A DNA stretch of 47,038 nucleotides from an uncultured Craurococcus sp. GTDB lineage: Bacteria; Pseudomonadota; Alphaproteobacteria; Acetobacterales; Acetobacteraceae. Location: assembly GCA_902805545.1 (NCBI GenBank), contig CADCTD010000133.1:1-47038 (forward strand), given 5' to 3'. The position numbers were made by a program, and so were the translations under genes. A model generated the notes under the pieces. It was not told where the DNA came from. It saw nothing but the letters and a program-made list of their open reading frames with translations, and made no database searches. Of the stretch, positions 17,598 through 25,536 are shown piece after piece (the stretch's first letter is position 1; the number at the start of each line of letters is the position of its first letter).

Positions 17598-17733
17598 GGC
17601 GTGTTCCTCCGGGCTTCGGGATTAGGGCGCGCTCCGGGCCCTTGGCAAGCAGGCCGAGGATGGGCCTCCGCGAGGCTTCACGGAATTCGAAATCAGCGAT
17701 GGCACCCATAACCGCGCGCTATAGGCTGCGGCG
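17598..17733. promoter_or_regulatory. Divergent promoter region, acyl-CoA dehydrogenase operon / LysR
   Basis: This 136-bp gap between divergent starts must hold both promoters. An A/T-richer stretch at 17677-17694 contains TTCACGGAATTCGAA, with a GAATTC dyad and TTC/GAA half-sites, the type of sequence a LysR protein could bind. LysR proteins commonly control the divergent neighbouring operon. The site is a suggestion only. Confidence 0.35.
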
Positions 17734-18813
17734 ATGGACCTGAAGCAGCTCCGCACCTTCCGCGAGGTCGCCGATTCCGGCTCGCTCAGCCGCGCCGCGG
17801 ACCGGCTGCACCTCGCCCAGCCGGCGCTGTCCCGCCAGATCCGCCTGCTGGAGGCGGAGATCGGCCTGCCGCTCTTCGCCCGGCACGGGCGGGGGATGCA
17901 GCTCACCGAGGCGGGCATGGCGCTGCTCGAGCGCATCGACGGCCCGGTGCGCCAGCTGGAGCGCGCCATCGACGAGGTCCGCAGCCTCGCCGGCGCCGTC
18001 GCCGGGCAGGTGGCGCTCGGGATGATGCCGACCATCGCCACCGTCCTCGCCGGGCCGCTCGCGCGGCGGGTGGCGCTCGAGCATCCCGGCCTCTCGCTCC
18101 GCATCGTCGAGGGCTATACCGGCCATCTCGTCGAATGGGTCCAGCGCGGCGTCACCGATGCGACCCTGCTCTACGGCCCGGCGCCGGCGCTCCATCTCCG
18201 CGTCACGCCGCTGCTGACCGAGGAGATGGTGCTCGCCGGCGCCGCCGGCAGCGGCATCGGGCCGGAGCCGGTGCCCTTCGCCAGCCTCGCCGGCCGGCGG
18301 CTGGTGATGCCGAGCCGCCAGCATGGCCTCCGCCGCATCGTCGAGGCGGCAGCGGGGCGGGCGCGGATCACCCTCAACGTCGCCTTCGAGGCGGACAGCT
18401 TCGGCGTGCTGAAGGAGCTGGTGATGAGCGGCATCGGCGAGGCGGTGCTGCCCCGCTCCGCCATCCGCGAGGAGGAGGCGGCCGGCCGCCTCCGCTCCGC
18501 CCCGCTGGTGCGGCCGGTGCCGCGCCGCCAGGTGGTGCTGGCCTTGCCGACCGACCGGGCTCCCTCCCGCGCCACGGCGCTCGTGCTCGCCCTGCTGGCC
18601 GAGGAGGTCGCCGCCCGCGAGGCCGCCGGCGACTGGCACCGGATGGAGGGGGCTACCGCCGGGGCAGAATCGCCTCCAGCGAGGTCCGCACCATCACCGC
18701 CGAGGGCCCTGGCGCCCGCAGCGCCGCCTCCAGCGCCGGCAGGTCGCCCTGGCCCTCCACCACCGTCACCGGCACCCGGAAGGCGGCGCACCAGGCGGCG
18801 AAATCCGGATTGA
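17734..18813 (+). CDS. LysR-family transcriptional regulator with C-terminal extension
   Basis: The 359-residue protein has a winged helix-turn-helix at residues 1-60 (LKQLRTFREVADSGSLSRAA, then LAQPALSRQIR) and a periplasmic-binding-fold effector domain to about residue 305. Family members are about 300 residues long. Here the frame runs on for about 50 Pro/Ala/Arg-rich residues that are antisense to the 3' end of the TPP-enzyme gene, overlapping it by 161 bp. This tail looks like read-through rather than a domain. It is divergent from the acyl-CoA dehydrogenase/CoA-transferase operon and is its probable regulator, with an organic acid or CoA ester as co-inducer by analogy. Confidence 0.9.
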   Translation: MDLKQLRTFREVADSGSLSRAADRLHLAQPALSRQIRLLEAEIGLPLFARHGRGMQLTEAGMALLERIDGPVRQLERAIDEVRSLAGAVAGQVALGMMPTIATVLAGPLARRVALEHPGLSLRIVEGYTGHLVEWVQRGVTDATLLYGPAPALHLRVTPLLTEEMVLAGAAGSGIGPEPVPFASLAGRRLVMPSRQHGLRRIVEAAAGRARITLNVAFEADSFGVLKELVMSGIGEAVLPRSAIREEEAAGRLRSAPLVRPVPRRQVVLALPTDRAPSRATALVLALLAEEVAAREAAGDWHRMEGATAGAESPPARSAPSPPRALAPAAPPPAPAGRPGPPPPSPAPGRRRTRRRNPD

Positions 18814-20266
18814 CCAGATCGGTCCCCGAGACCCGGCCGGGATGCGTCCTCTCCTGATGGATGCGGATGCTGGCATAGCTGCCGTTGTCGGAGAGGATCA
18901 GCGTCATCGGCGCCCCCCGCGCCACGGCGACGGCGAACTCGCCCCCCGTCATCAGCGCGCCGCCATCGCCGACGAGGCCGATCACCCGCCGCTCCGGATG
19001 GCGCAGCGAAGCGGCAACGGCGGCCGGCACGCCGAAGCCCATCGCGCCGGAGACGGGCGCCAGCAGTCGTTGCGGCGGCGTCCAGCCGGTCTTGCGGTAG
19101 AAGGGTGCGCCGAAGGTGCCGGCATCGAGCGTGACGATGGCATCCGCCGGCGCCACCCGCTCGATGAGCTTCGCCACCTCGGCGAAGGCGACGCCATCCG
19201 GCCAGGCGCGCGGCGCCACCTGGCAGTCGGAGAGATGCAGGTCGTGCAGCCGCGCCGCCCAGGCCTCGCGCCCGGCCGGCGCGCCCGGCGCCTCCCCCGC
19301 CAGCGCCGCGATGGTCGCCCGCGCATCGGCCGCGACCGCCAGCTCCGCCGGGAAGAGCCAGCCGAGGAAGCGCGGGTCGGCGCAGACATGGACCAGCCGC
19401 TGCCCCGGCGCCGGCCAGGACCAGCCCTGTGTCGTGATGTCGGTCAGCCGCGTCCCCAGCGCCAGCACGAGATCCGCCTCGGCGAAGGCCGCCCGCTGCG
19501 CATCCGGGTTCCGCAGGCCGAGATCGCCCGCATAGAGCGGATGCCGGTTGGGGAAGAGGTCCTGCCGCCGGAAGGAAACGGCGACCGGCACCTGCCAGGC
19601 CTCGGCGAAGGCGCGGAGCGCCTCCCGCCCCCCTTCGGCCTCGAAGCCATGGCCGGCAAGCAGGATCGGCCGCTCCGCTGCCCGCAGCATCGCGGCCAGA
19701 CGGCCAGCCTCGGCCGGGGAGGGGCGCAGGGGGCTCGGCAAGGTCGCCGGCAGGGCAGGGGCGGCGCACTCGGTCGCCAGCACATCCTCCGGCAGGGCGA
19801 GCACCACCGGCCCCGGCACGCCGCCGCAGGCCTGCGCATAGGCCCGGGCGATCAGCTCCGGCACCTGCTCCGCATCCGTCGCCTCGCCCACCCATTTGGC
19901 GATGCCGCGGAACATGTTCGCGTAATCGATCTCCTGGAAGGCGTTCCGCCGGAGGTCCCGCCGCTCCACCTGGCCGACCAGCAGGATCAGCGGCACCGCA
20001 TCCTGCTCCGCCGTATGCACGGCGATGGAGGCGTTGCAGGCCCCTGGGCCTCGCGAGACCAGCACCACCCCCGGCCGCCCCGTCAGCTTGGCATCGGCAA
20101 CCGCCATGAAGCCCGCCCCGCCCTCGCTCCGGCAGGTGACGAGGTCGATGGCCGATCCATGCAGCGCATCGAGCAGGGCGATGTAGCTCTCGCCGGGGAC
20201 GCAGAAGGCGCGGTCGATGCCCTGCCCGCCTAGGAATTCGACGATGCGCTCCGCCGCCGTGGCCAT
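18653..20266 (-). CDS. Thiamine pyrophosphate-dependent enzyme, acetolactate synthase-like
   Basis: The 537-residue protein has the three-domain plan of the acetolactate synthase/benzoylformate decarboxylase superfamily. The N-terminal domain has FCVPGESY and the activating Glu in CRSEGGAGFMA near residue 48. The C-terminal TPP motif begins GDGGALM and ends with SDNGSY. It lacks a neighbouring small regulatory subunit gene, so it is more likely a catabolic 2-oxo-acid decarboxylase or ligase than the biosynthetic acetolactate synthase. It is the last gene of a leftward set behind a membrane protein and a D-aminoacylase. A GGGAG site precedes ATG 20266. Its 3' end overlaps the extended LysR frame. 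Confidence 0.9.
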   Translation of the reverse strand: MATAAERIVEFLGGQGIDRAFCVPGESYIALLDALHGSAIDLVTCRSEGGAGFMAVADAKLTGRPGVVLVSRGPGACNASIAVHTAEQDAVPLILLVGQVERRDLRRNAFQEIDYANMFRGIAKWVGEATDAEQVPELIARAYAQACGGVPGPVVLALPEDVLATECAAPALPATLPSPLRPSPAEAGRLAAMLRAAERPILLAGHGFEAEGGREALRAFAEAWQVPVAVSFRRQDLFPNRHPLYAGDLGLRNPDAQRAAFAEADLVLALGTRLTDITTQGWSWPAPGQRLVHVCADPRFLGWLFPAELAVAADARATIAALAGEAPGAPAGREAWAARLHDLHLSDCQVAPRAWPDGVAFAEVAKLIERVAPADAIVTLDAGTFGAPFYRKTGWTPPQRLLAPVSGAMGFGVPAAVAASLRHPERRVIGLVGDGGALMTGGEFAVAVARGAPMTLILSDNGSYASIRIHQERTHPGRVSGTDLVNPDFAAWCAAFRVPVTVVEGQGDLPALEAALRAPGPSAVMVRTSLEAILPRR

Positions 20267-20276
20267 GCCCTGCTCC

Positions 20277-20696
20277 CTAGTTGCGGCTCTCCGCCGCCGT
20301 CTCGATGCCGAGGATGCGGTCGCCGGCGACCGCGATGCTGGCGCGCAGCAGCACGCTCCGCTGCCCTTCCGTGCGGAAGGCGAGGCCGCAATCCCACCCC
20401 GCCCGCTCTGCCGTCGGCGGATTGCAGGCGAGGCCGAGCCCCTGCAGCCGCTGCAGCAGCGGCGTCACCGGCGTGCCGGGCGGGAAGTTCTGCGCCAGCT
20501 CCGCCTTCAGCGCCGCAGCCGCCCCCGCCGGCCCGAGTCGTTGGAAGCGCTCGAGCGGCGAGGCCACCTCCTCCCGCTCGCCGAGCCATGCCCCGGCCGC
20601 CACGACGGCGAGGATCGCCCCGCCGAGCAGCCCCGCCCGCAGCATGGTGCCGCGCTGCACGGGAAGCCCGCCCGCGCTTGCCTCCGCCTCGGTCAT
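20277..20696 (-). CDS. Single-pass membrane protein of unknown function
   Basis: The 139-residue protein has a short cytoplasmic start, one hydrophobic helix at about 19-37 (AGLLGGAILAVVAAGAW), and a soluble remainder of about 100 residues with two cysteines (in LACNPP and WDCGLAF) that could pair outside the membrane. No family is recognised. Its ATG overlaps the stop of the D-aminoacylase gene (ATGA), and the TPP-enzyme gene starts ten bases after its stop, so the three are one operon. The link to the flanking enzymes is positional only. Confidence 0.75.
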   Translation of the reverse strand: MTEAEASAGGLPVQRGTMLRAGLLGGAILAVVAAGAWLGEREEVASPLERFQRLGPAGAAAALKAELAQNFPPGTPVTPLLQRLQGLGLACNPPTAERAGWDCGLAFRTEGQRSVLLRASIAVAGDRILGIETAAESRN

Positions 20697-22150
20697 GCCG
20701 CGCGGTGGCGGCGGATCAGCCGGCCGGGCGTCTCGCCTGTCAGGCCAGTGCCTGCACGGAAGGTCGGGACGCCGTTGGTCCAGACCTCCTCGATCCCCTC
20801 CGATTCCTGCTTCGGCTCCTCGAAGGTCGCGCGGTCGATGACCCGGTGCGGGTCGAACAGCACGAGGTCGGCATAGGCCCCCGGCTTCAGCACGCCACGG
20901 TCCACCATGCCGAAGAGCGAGGCGGTGCGGCCCGTCATCTTGTGGATGGCCGTCTCCATGTCGAGCAGCCCGAGCTGGCGCGAGTAGAAGCCGAGCACGC
21001 GGGGGAAGGTGCCCCAGAGCCGCGGATGCGGATGCGCGTCATGCGGGATGCCGTCCGAGCCGATGACCGACATCGGGTGCGCCATGATCCGGCGGACATC
21101 CTCCTCGTCCATCTGGAAGGTGATGGCGCCGGCCGGGCTCAGCTTCTCGGCCGCGGCGCGCTGGTCCATGTTCCAGTTGCGCGCCACCTCGGCGAGGTCC
21201 TTGCCGGCGAATTCCGGATGCGGCACCGACCAGGTGATGATCACCCGCACGTCCTCGCGCAGCCGGTCGGGCATCAGCACGGTGGAGCCGGCCGGGTAGG
21301 GGTACATGTCGTAGGCGACTTCCTGCAGCGAGGCGCTGGCTTCCAGCAGCGCCAGGGTCTGCACGCTGCGGCCGTAATTCTCCGGCATCGAGCATTTGTG
21401 GTGGCTGATCCAGACCGGCACGCCGACCTTCTTGCCGATCTTCAGCGTCTCCTCGATCGAGGCGCAGACCCGGTCCGCCTCGTCCCGCATATGGGTGAAG
21501 TACATGCCCCCCGCGGCGCGCAGCGGCTCGGCGACGGCGATCACCTCCTCCGTCGTCGCATGCATGTTGGGCTTGTACCAGAGGCCGGTGGAGAAGCCGG
21601 AGGCGCCCTCGGCCAGCGCCTCGGCCACCATCTGCCGCATCCTGGCGATCTCGGCGTCGCGCGCCGGGCGGTAGAGATCCTCGCCCATCACCCGGTAGCG
21701 CAGCGTCTGGTGGCCGACGAGGGCGTAGGTGTTGACCGCTGCCGGCGTCTTCTTCAGCGCCTGCGCATACTCGCCGAAGCTGTCGAAGGCGAGGCCGCTG
21801 TCGCCGACCAGGTCGAGCGGCGGCGGCGGCCTGTCGCCGGTGATGCGCAGCGGGGCGAGCGAGACGCCGCAATTGCCGACGACGACGGTGGTGACGCCCT
21901 GGCTCGACTTGCAGTGCAGGCAGGCCGGGCCGCAGAGCACGGCGCGGTCGTCATGGGTATGCGCATCGATGAAGCCCGGCGCGAGGGCCCGGCCGGTGGC
22001 GACCACCTCCCGGTCTGCGCTGGCGCCGCCAAGGTCGCCGACCGCCACGATCCGCTCGCCGGTGACGCCCACATCGCCGACCATCCGCGGCCCGCCGGTG
22101 CCGTCGAAGAGGGTGGCGTCGCGGATGATGAGGTCGCAGCGGAGGGCCAT
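20693..22150 (-). CDS. N-acyl-D-amino-acid deacylase (D-aminoacylase family amidohydrolase)
   Basis: The 485-residue protein belongs to the amidohydrolase superfamily. The metal motif HTHDD is at 64-68 after GFIDA, a conserved metal-bridging Cys is Cys94 in VGNCG, a later histidine lies in ISHHK, and the catalytic Asp is in IGSDGIPH. The C-terminal KPGAYADLVLFDP closes the small beta domain. D-aminoacylases hydrolyse N-acyl-D-amino acids to D-amino acid and carboxylate; some relatives act on dihydropyrimidine-like amides. It opens a leftward operon with a membrane protein and a TPP enzyme, and is divergent from a solute-binding-protein gene (138-bp gap), which may supply its substrate. Confidence 0.92.
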   Translation of the reverse strand: MALRCDLIIRDATLFDGTGGPRMVGDVGVTGERIVAVGDLGGASADREVVATGRALAPGFIDAHTHDDRAVLCGPACLHCKSSQGVTTVVVGNCGVSLAPLRITGDRPPPPLDLVGDSGLAFDSFGEYAQALKKTPAAVNTYALVGHQTLRYRVMGEDLYRPARDAEIARMRQMVAEALAEGASGFSTGLWYKPNMHATTEEVIAVAEPLRAAGGMYFTHMRDEADRVCASIEETLKIGKKVGVPVWISHHKCSMPENYGRSVQTLALLEASASLQEVAYDMYPYPAGSTVLMPDRLREDVRVIITWSVPHPEFAGKDLAEVARNWNMDQRAAAEKLSPAGAITFQMDEEDVRRIMAHPMSVIGSDGIPHDAHPHPRLWGTFPRVLGFYSRQLGLLDMETAIHKMTGRTASLFGMVDRGVLKPGAYADLVLFDPHRVIDRATFEEPKQESEGIEEVWTNGVPTFRAGTGLTGETPGRLIRRHRAA

Positions 22151-22288
22151 CGGAGCGTTTCTCCCGTGTCGGTTTCCTGTACTCCAGGGTTACCCCTCCG
22201 CCGCCCCGGGGGGAAGGCCATGCCGGGGCTGCGATTGCCATTCCGCAGGCCACACGGCAGGCTCCCGCCGAAAGACGGGGGAAAGACC

Positions 22289-23515
22289 ATGACGGAACTC
22301 GACCGCCGGCACCTGCTGGCCGGCCTCGGCGCCACGCTGGCCTGGCCGGGCGGGGCCCGGGCGCAGGGCAATGCCATCCGCATCGGCGTGCTGGCCGATT
22401 TCTCCGGCCCCTACCGCGACACCTCCGGCCCCACCTCCCTCGCCTGCGCCCAGCAGGCGGTGGAGGATATGGGCCTCGCCGCCCGCGGCATCCCGGTGGA
22501 GGTGATCCAGGGCGACCACCAGAACAAGCCCGATGTCGCCATGGCCCTCGCCCGGCAATGGATCGACCAGCGCGGCGTCGACATGATCTGCGAGGTCAAC
22601 AACTCCGCCATCGCGCTCGCCCTGGCAGGCCTCGTACAGGAGAAGAACAAGGTCCAGGTCAACAGCGGCGCCCTCAGCGCCGTAATCACCGGCGAGCGCT
22701 GCTCCGCCAACACCATCCACTGGACGGCCGATACCTGGATGCTGGCCAACTCGGTCGGCCAGGCGACGGTCAGGAACGGCGGCGACAGCTGGTACTTCAT
22801 CACCGCCGACTACGCCTTCGGCCACCAGATGGAGCGGGACCTGACGCGCTTCATCGGCATCGCCGGCGGGCAGGTGCTGGGCGCGGCGCGCTTCCCCTTC
22901 CCGGGCACCTCGGATTTCTCCTCCTTCCTCGTCCAGGCCCAGGCGAGCCGCGCCAAGGTGGTCGGGCTGCTGATGGCCGGCGCGGACATGGTCAACTGCA
23001 TCAAGCAGGCGCGGGAATTCGGCATCAACCGCCGGGCACGGCTGGTTGGCACGCCGATGTTCGTCACCGACATCCACGGCATGGGCCTCGAGGTGGCGCA
23101 GGGGCTGACGGTCTGCGAGGCCTTCTACTGGGACCTCAACGACCGCACCCGCGCCTTCCTCAACCGCGTGAAGCCGAAGACGCCGACCAACACCCCGAAC
23201 CAGGAACATGCCGGCACCTATTCCGGCGTCCTGCACTACCTGAAGGCGGTGGCCGATCTCGGCCTGGAGCGCGCCAAGGCAAGCGGCCTCGAGGTGGTGC
23301 AGCGCATGAAGGCGATGCCGGCCGACGACGACTGCTTCGGCCCCGGCCGGGTGCGCGAGGACGGACGGAAGATCCACCCGGCCTATCTCTTCGAGGTGAA
23401 GGCGCCCGGCGAGAGCAAGGGCGCCTGGGACTACTACAAGCTCATCGGCACCGTCGCGGCCGAGGAGGCCTTCCGCCCGCTGAGCGAGGGCGGCTGCCCG
23501 CTGGTCCGCACCTGA
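22289..23515 (+). CDS. ABC transporter substrate-binding protein, branched-chain amino acid type
   Basis: From ATG 22289 the protein has 408 residues. The N-terminus DRRHLLAGLG and the following hydrophobic stretch ending GARAQG form a twin-arginine-like signal peptide. The mature part begins with IRIGVLADFSGPYRDTSG, typical of LivJ-type (Peripla_BP_6) receptors, and keeps the two-lobe pattern to the end. Such receptors bring amino acids, amides or aromatic acids to LivHMGF permeases; none of these partners is adjacent, so it is an orphan receptor that must borrow a transporter or serve a sensing role. It is divergent from the D-aminoacylase operon and convergent with the oxoprolinase operon. 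Confidence 0.9.
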   Translation: MTELDRRHLLAGLGATLAWPGGARAQGNAIRIGVLADFSGPYRDTSGPTSLACAQQAVEDMGLAARGIPVEVIQGDHQNKPDVAMALARQWIDQRGVDMICEVNNSAIALALAGLVQEKNKVQVNSGALSAVITGERCSANTIHWTADTWMLANSVGQATVRNGGDSWYFITADYAFGHQMERDLTRFIGIAGGQVLGAARFPFPGTSDFSSFLVQAQASRAKVVGLLMAGADMVNCIKQAREFGINRRARLVGTPMFVTDIHGMGLEVAQGLTVCEAFYWDLNDRTRAFLNRVKPKTPTNTPNQEHAGTYSGVLHYLKAVADLGLERAKASGLEVVQRMKAMPADDDCFGPGRVREDGRKIHPAYLFEVKAPGESKGAWDYYKLIGTVAAEEAFRPLSEGGCPLVRT

Positions 23516-23522
23516 CCCCGGG

Positions 23523-23549
23523 CTACGGCGTCAAACCTCGACGCCGTAG
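23523..23549. terminator. Perfect 10-bp hairpin at a convergent gene junction
   Basis: CTACGGCGTC (23523-23532) and GACGCCGTAG (23540-23549) pair perfectly around a seven-base loop. The element lies eight bases after the solute-binding-protein stop and overlaps the last codons of hyuB on the other strand, so it could act on both transcripts. No T run follows on either strand. Confidence 0.5.
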
Positions 23550-25195
23550 ATCTCCCGCGCAGCCTGGCGGGTGATGAGCCCATCCGCCACGTCGCGCTTC
23601 ACCAGCGCCGGGTCGCGCTGCTTCGGGTCGCCCATGCCGCCGCCGCCCGGCAGCAACAGCCGCAGCCGCCGTCCCTTGGGGATCACCTGGAAGCCCTTGG
23701 TGCGCAGCGGCGTGCCGTTGGCATCGTTCAGCCCGACCCAGCCGCCCGCGCCCTCGCCGCCGCCCTCGCGCCCCTTCGGCGGGTTGGCGACGCGGTCGAA
23801 GATGGCATTCACCGCAAACTCGGCATCGCCCTTGGCGCCGATCTCCATCACCTGGCCGAAGCCGCCACGGGTCCGCCCGGCGCCCGCGCTGTCCGGCCGC
23901 AGCTCCTTCCGCCAGAAGATCACCGGCGCGACATTCTCCGTCGCCTCCACCGGCATGGTCCGCACGCCGGAGGGGAAGGCGATGCCGTCCAGCCCGTCCT
24001 TCGCCGGCCGCGCGCCCGTCCCGCCGGAGTTGAAGGTGATGATCTCGAAATCCTCGACCTCCGCCGCCTGGCCGGAAACCTGGCTGCCGCCTCGGAGCGG
24101 CGGGTTCCACAGCGCCGAGGAGCCCTCCGCATTCACCCGATCCGGCACCGCCTGATGGAGGCACCCCATCATCAGGTCCGGCAGCAGTTGGCCGACCACA
24201 TGGCGGACCGAGACCGGATAGGGCCGCGGCGCATTGAGGATGCAGCCCTCCGGGATCACCATGTGGAAGGGGCTGAGCGAGGCCCAGTTGTTCGGGATCT
24301 CCGGCGCCACGACGCATTTGATGCCGAAGCAGGAATAGGCCCGGCAATAGGCCGGGGGGACGTTGATGCCGCGCGTCGAGAGGCCGGAGGTGCCGGCGTA
24401 GTCGACGGTGATGCGATCCTCGCCGATCGTCATCGCCGCCTGGAGCGTGACCTCGAACTCATAGCCGTCGGACTTGATCTGTCCGCCAAAACTCCCCTTC
24501 GGCAGCTTCCTGATCTCGTCCAAGGTCGCCTGCAGCGAACTCGCAAAAATGTACTCGGCGAGCGGGTCGATGCTCTCCATGCCGAACTCGTCCATCATCT
24601 CGACGAGCCGCTTGGCACCCGCGTCGTTGCAGGCGCAGAGGGAGTAGACATCGCCCTCCAGCTCCACCGGCGTGCGGCTGCCGGCGCGGAGGAAGTCGAA
24701 GAAGGTCTCGTTCGGCCGCCCCCGGTCGAAGCACTTCACGATCGGGATGTAGAGCCCTTCCTCGAAGACGCTCCGCCCCTCTGGCCCCATGCCGAGCCCG
24801 CCGATATCGATGATATGCGCGGTATTGGCGAAGAGCCCGACGATGCGCCCGTTGCGGAAGGCCGGCGTGACCACGGTGAGGTCATGCAGGTGCCCGGTGC
24901 CGAGCCAGGGGTCGTTGGTGATGTAGTGGTCGCCCGGCTGCATCATGCGGGCGGGGAATTTCGCCAGGAAATGCCCGACCGATTCCATCATGGAGTTGAC
25001 GTGGCCCGGCGTGCCCGTCACCGCCTGGGCCAGCATGCGGCCCTGCAGGTCGAAGATGCCGGCCGACAGGTCCCCCGCCTCGCGCACCGTGGTGCTGAAG
25101 GCGGTGCGGATCATGGTCTGCGCCTGCTCTTCGACCACCGCGATGAGGCGGTTCCACTGGATCTGGCGCTGGATGGTGGCCAGGGCATCGCTCAT
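23531..25195 (-). CDS. hyuB: Hydantoinase B / oxoprolinase family subunit
   Basis: The 554-residue protein matches the HyuB family, the partner subunit of ATP-dependent N-methylhydantoinase, 5-oxoprolinase and acetone-carboxylase-like enzymes. Recognisable segments include AGDLSAGIFDLQGRMLAQA near residue 40, GHVNSM, DHYITNDPWLGTGHLHD and the Gly-rich C-terminus LLPGGGGMGDP. The start ATG overlaps the stop of the small protein gene upstream (ATGA). The complex opens cyclic amides with ATP hydrolysis carried by HyuA; whether the substrate is a hydantoin, 5-oxoproline or another lactam cannot be read from sequence. Confidence 0.92.
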   Translation of the reverse strand: MSDALATIQRQIQWNRLIAVVEEQAQTMIRTAFSTTVREAGDLSAGIFDLQGRMLAQAVTGTPGHVNSMMESVGHFLAKFPARMMQPGDHYITNDPWLGTGHLHDLTVVTPAFRNGRIVGLFANTAHIIDIGGLGMGPEGRSVFEEGLYIPIVKCFDRGRPNETFFDFLRAGSRTPVELEGDVYSLCACNDAGAKRLVEMMDEFGMESIDPLAEYIFASSLQATLDEIRKLPKGSFGGQIKSDGYEFEVTLQAAMTIGEDRITVDYAGTSGLSTRGINVPPAYCRAYSCFGIKCVVAPEIPNNWASLSPFHMVIPEGCILNAPRPYPVSVRHVVGQLLPDLMMGCLHQAVPDRVNAEGSSALWNPPLRGGSQVSGQAAEVEDFEIITFNSGGTGARPAKDGLDGIAFPSGVRTMPVEATENVAPVIFWRKELRPDSAGAGRTRGGFGQVMEIGAKGDAEFAVNAIFDRVANPPKGREGGGEGAGGWVGLNDANGTPLRTKGFQVIPKGRRLRLLLPGGGGMGDPKQRDPALVKRDVADGLITRQAAREIYGVEV

Positions 25196-25536
25196 GCCGC
25201 ACCTCCCGTCTGGCCATGGCTATGGCGGAGTTGCAGGATCTGGATTTCACGCGGCAGCTCGATCAAGAACTCCGGATCGCGCGGCAGGTGATGGATGGCG
25301 CTGGGGTCGGCGCCGGTAAAGGCTGCCATCGCCGCCACGCTCTCCCAATAGGAGATGGTCATGAACTCGGTGTACTCCGAGCGGTCCTCGCGGAGCGTCT
25401 GCACGCCCAGCGCCTTCTCGATCAACGGCTTGATGCCGACTTCATAGTTGTAGGCCTCGTACTCATCGGCCCGGCCGGGGCGCGTGCGGCCGCGCCAGAT
25501 GCGGGCGATGGTCGGGTGCTTGACGCCGTCGGTCAT
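25192..25536 (-). CDS. Small ABM-like (dimeric alpha/beta barrel) protein
   Basis: From ATG 25536 the protein has 114 residues; this start overlaps the hyuA stop (ATGA), while a longer upstream frame would run into hyuA. The pattern (ARIWRGRTRPGRADEYEAY at the start, then a central TEFMTISYWESVAAMAAF) resembles the ferredoxin-like fold of antibiotic-biosynthesis-monooxygenase/EthD-type proteins, which form dimeric barrels. Some are heme- or quinone-active oxygenases, others accessory or storage proteins. Four-base overlaps at both ends place it between HyuA and HyuB in translation, an uncommon position that suggests an accessory role for this hydrolase. Confidence 0.85.
   Translation of the reverse strand: MTDGVKHPTIARIWRGRTRPGRADEYEAYNYEVGIKPLIEKALGVQTLREDRSEYTEFMTISYWESVAAMAAFTGADPSAIHHLPRDPEFLIELPREIQILQLRHSHGQTGGAA

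Noticed and set aside
18653-20266. Biosynthetic acetolactate synthase (ilvB)
   Set aside because: There is no ilvN-like small subunit next to it and the operon context is catabolic, so only the superfamily is assigned.
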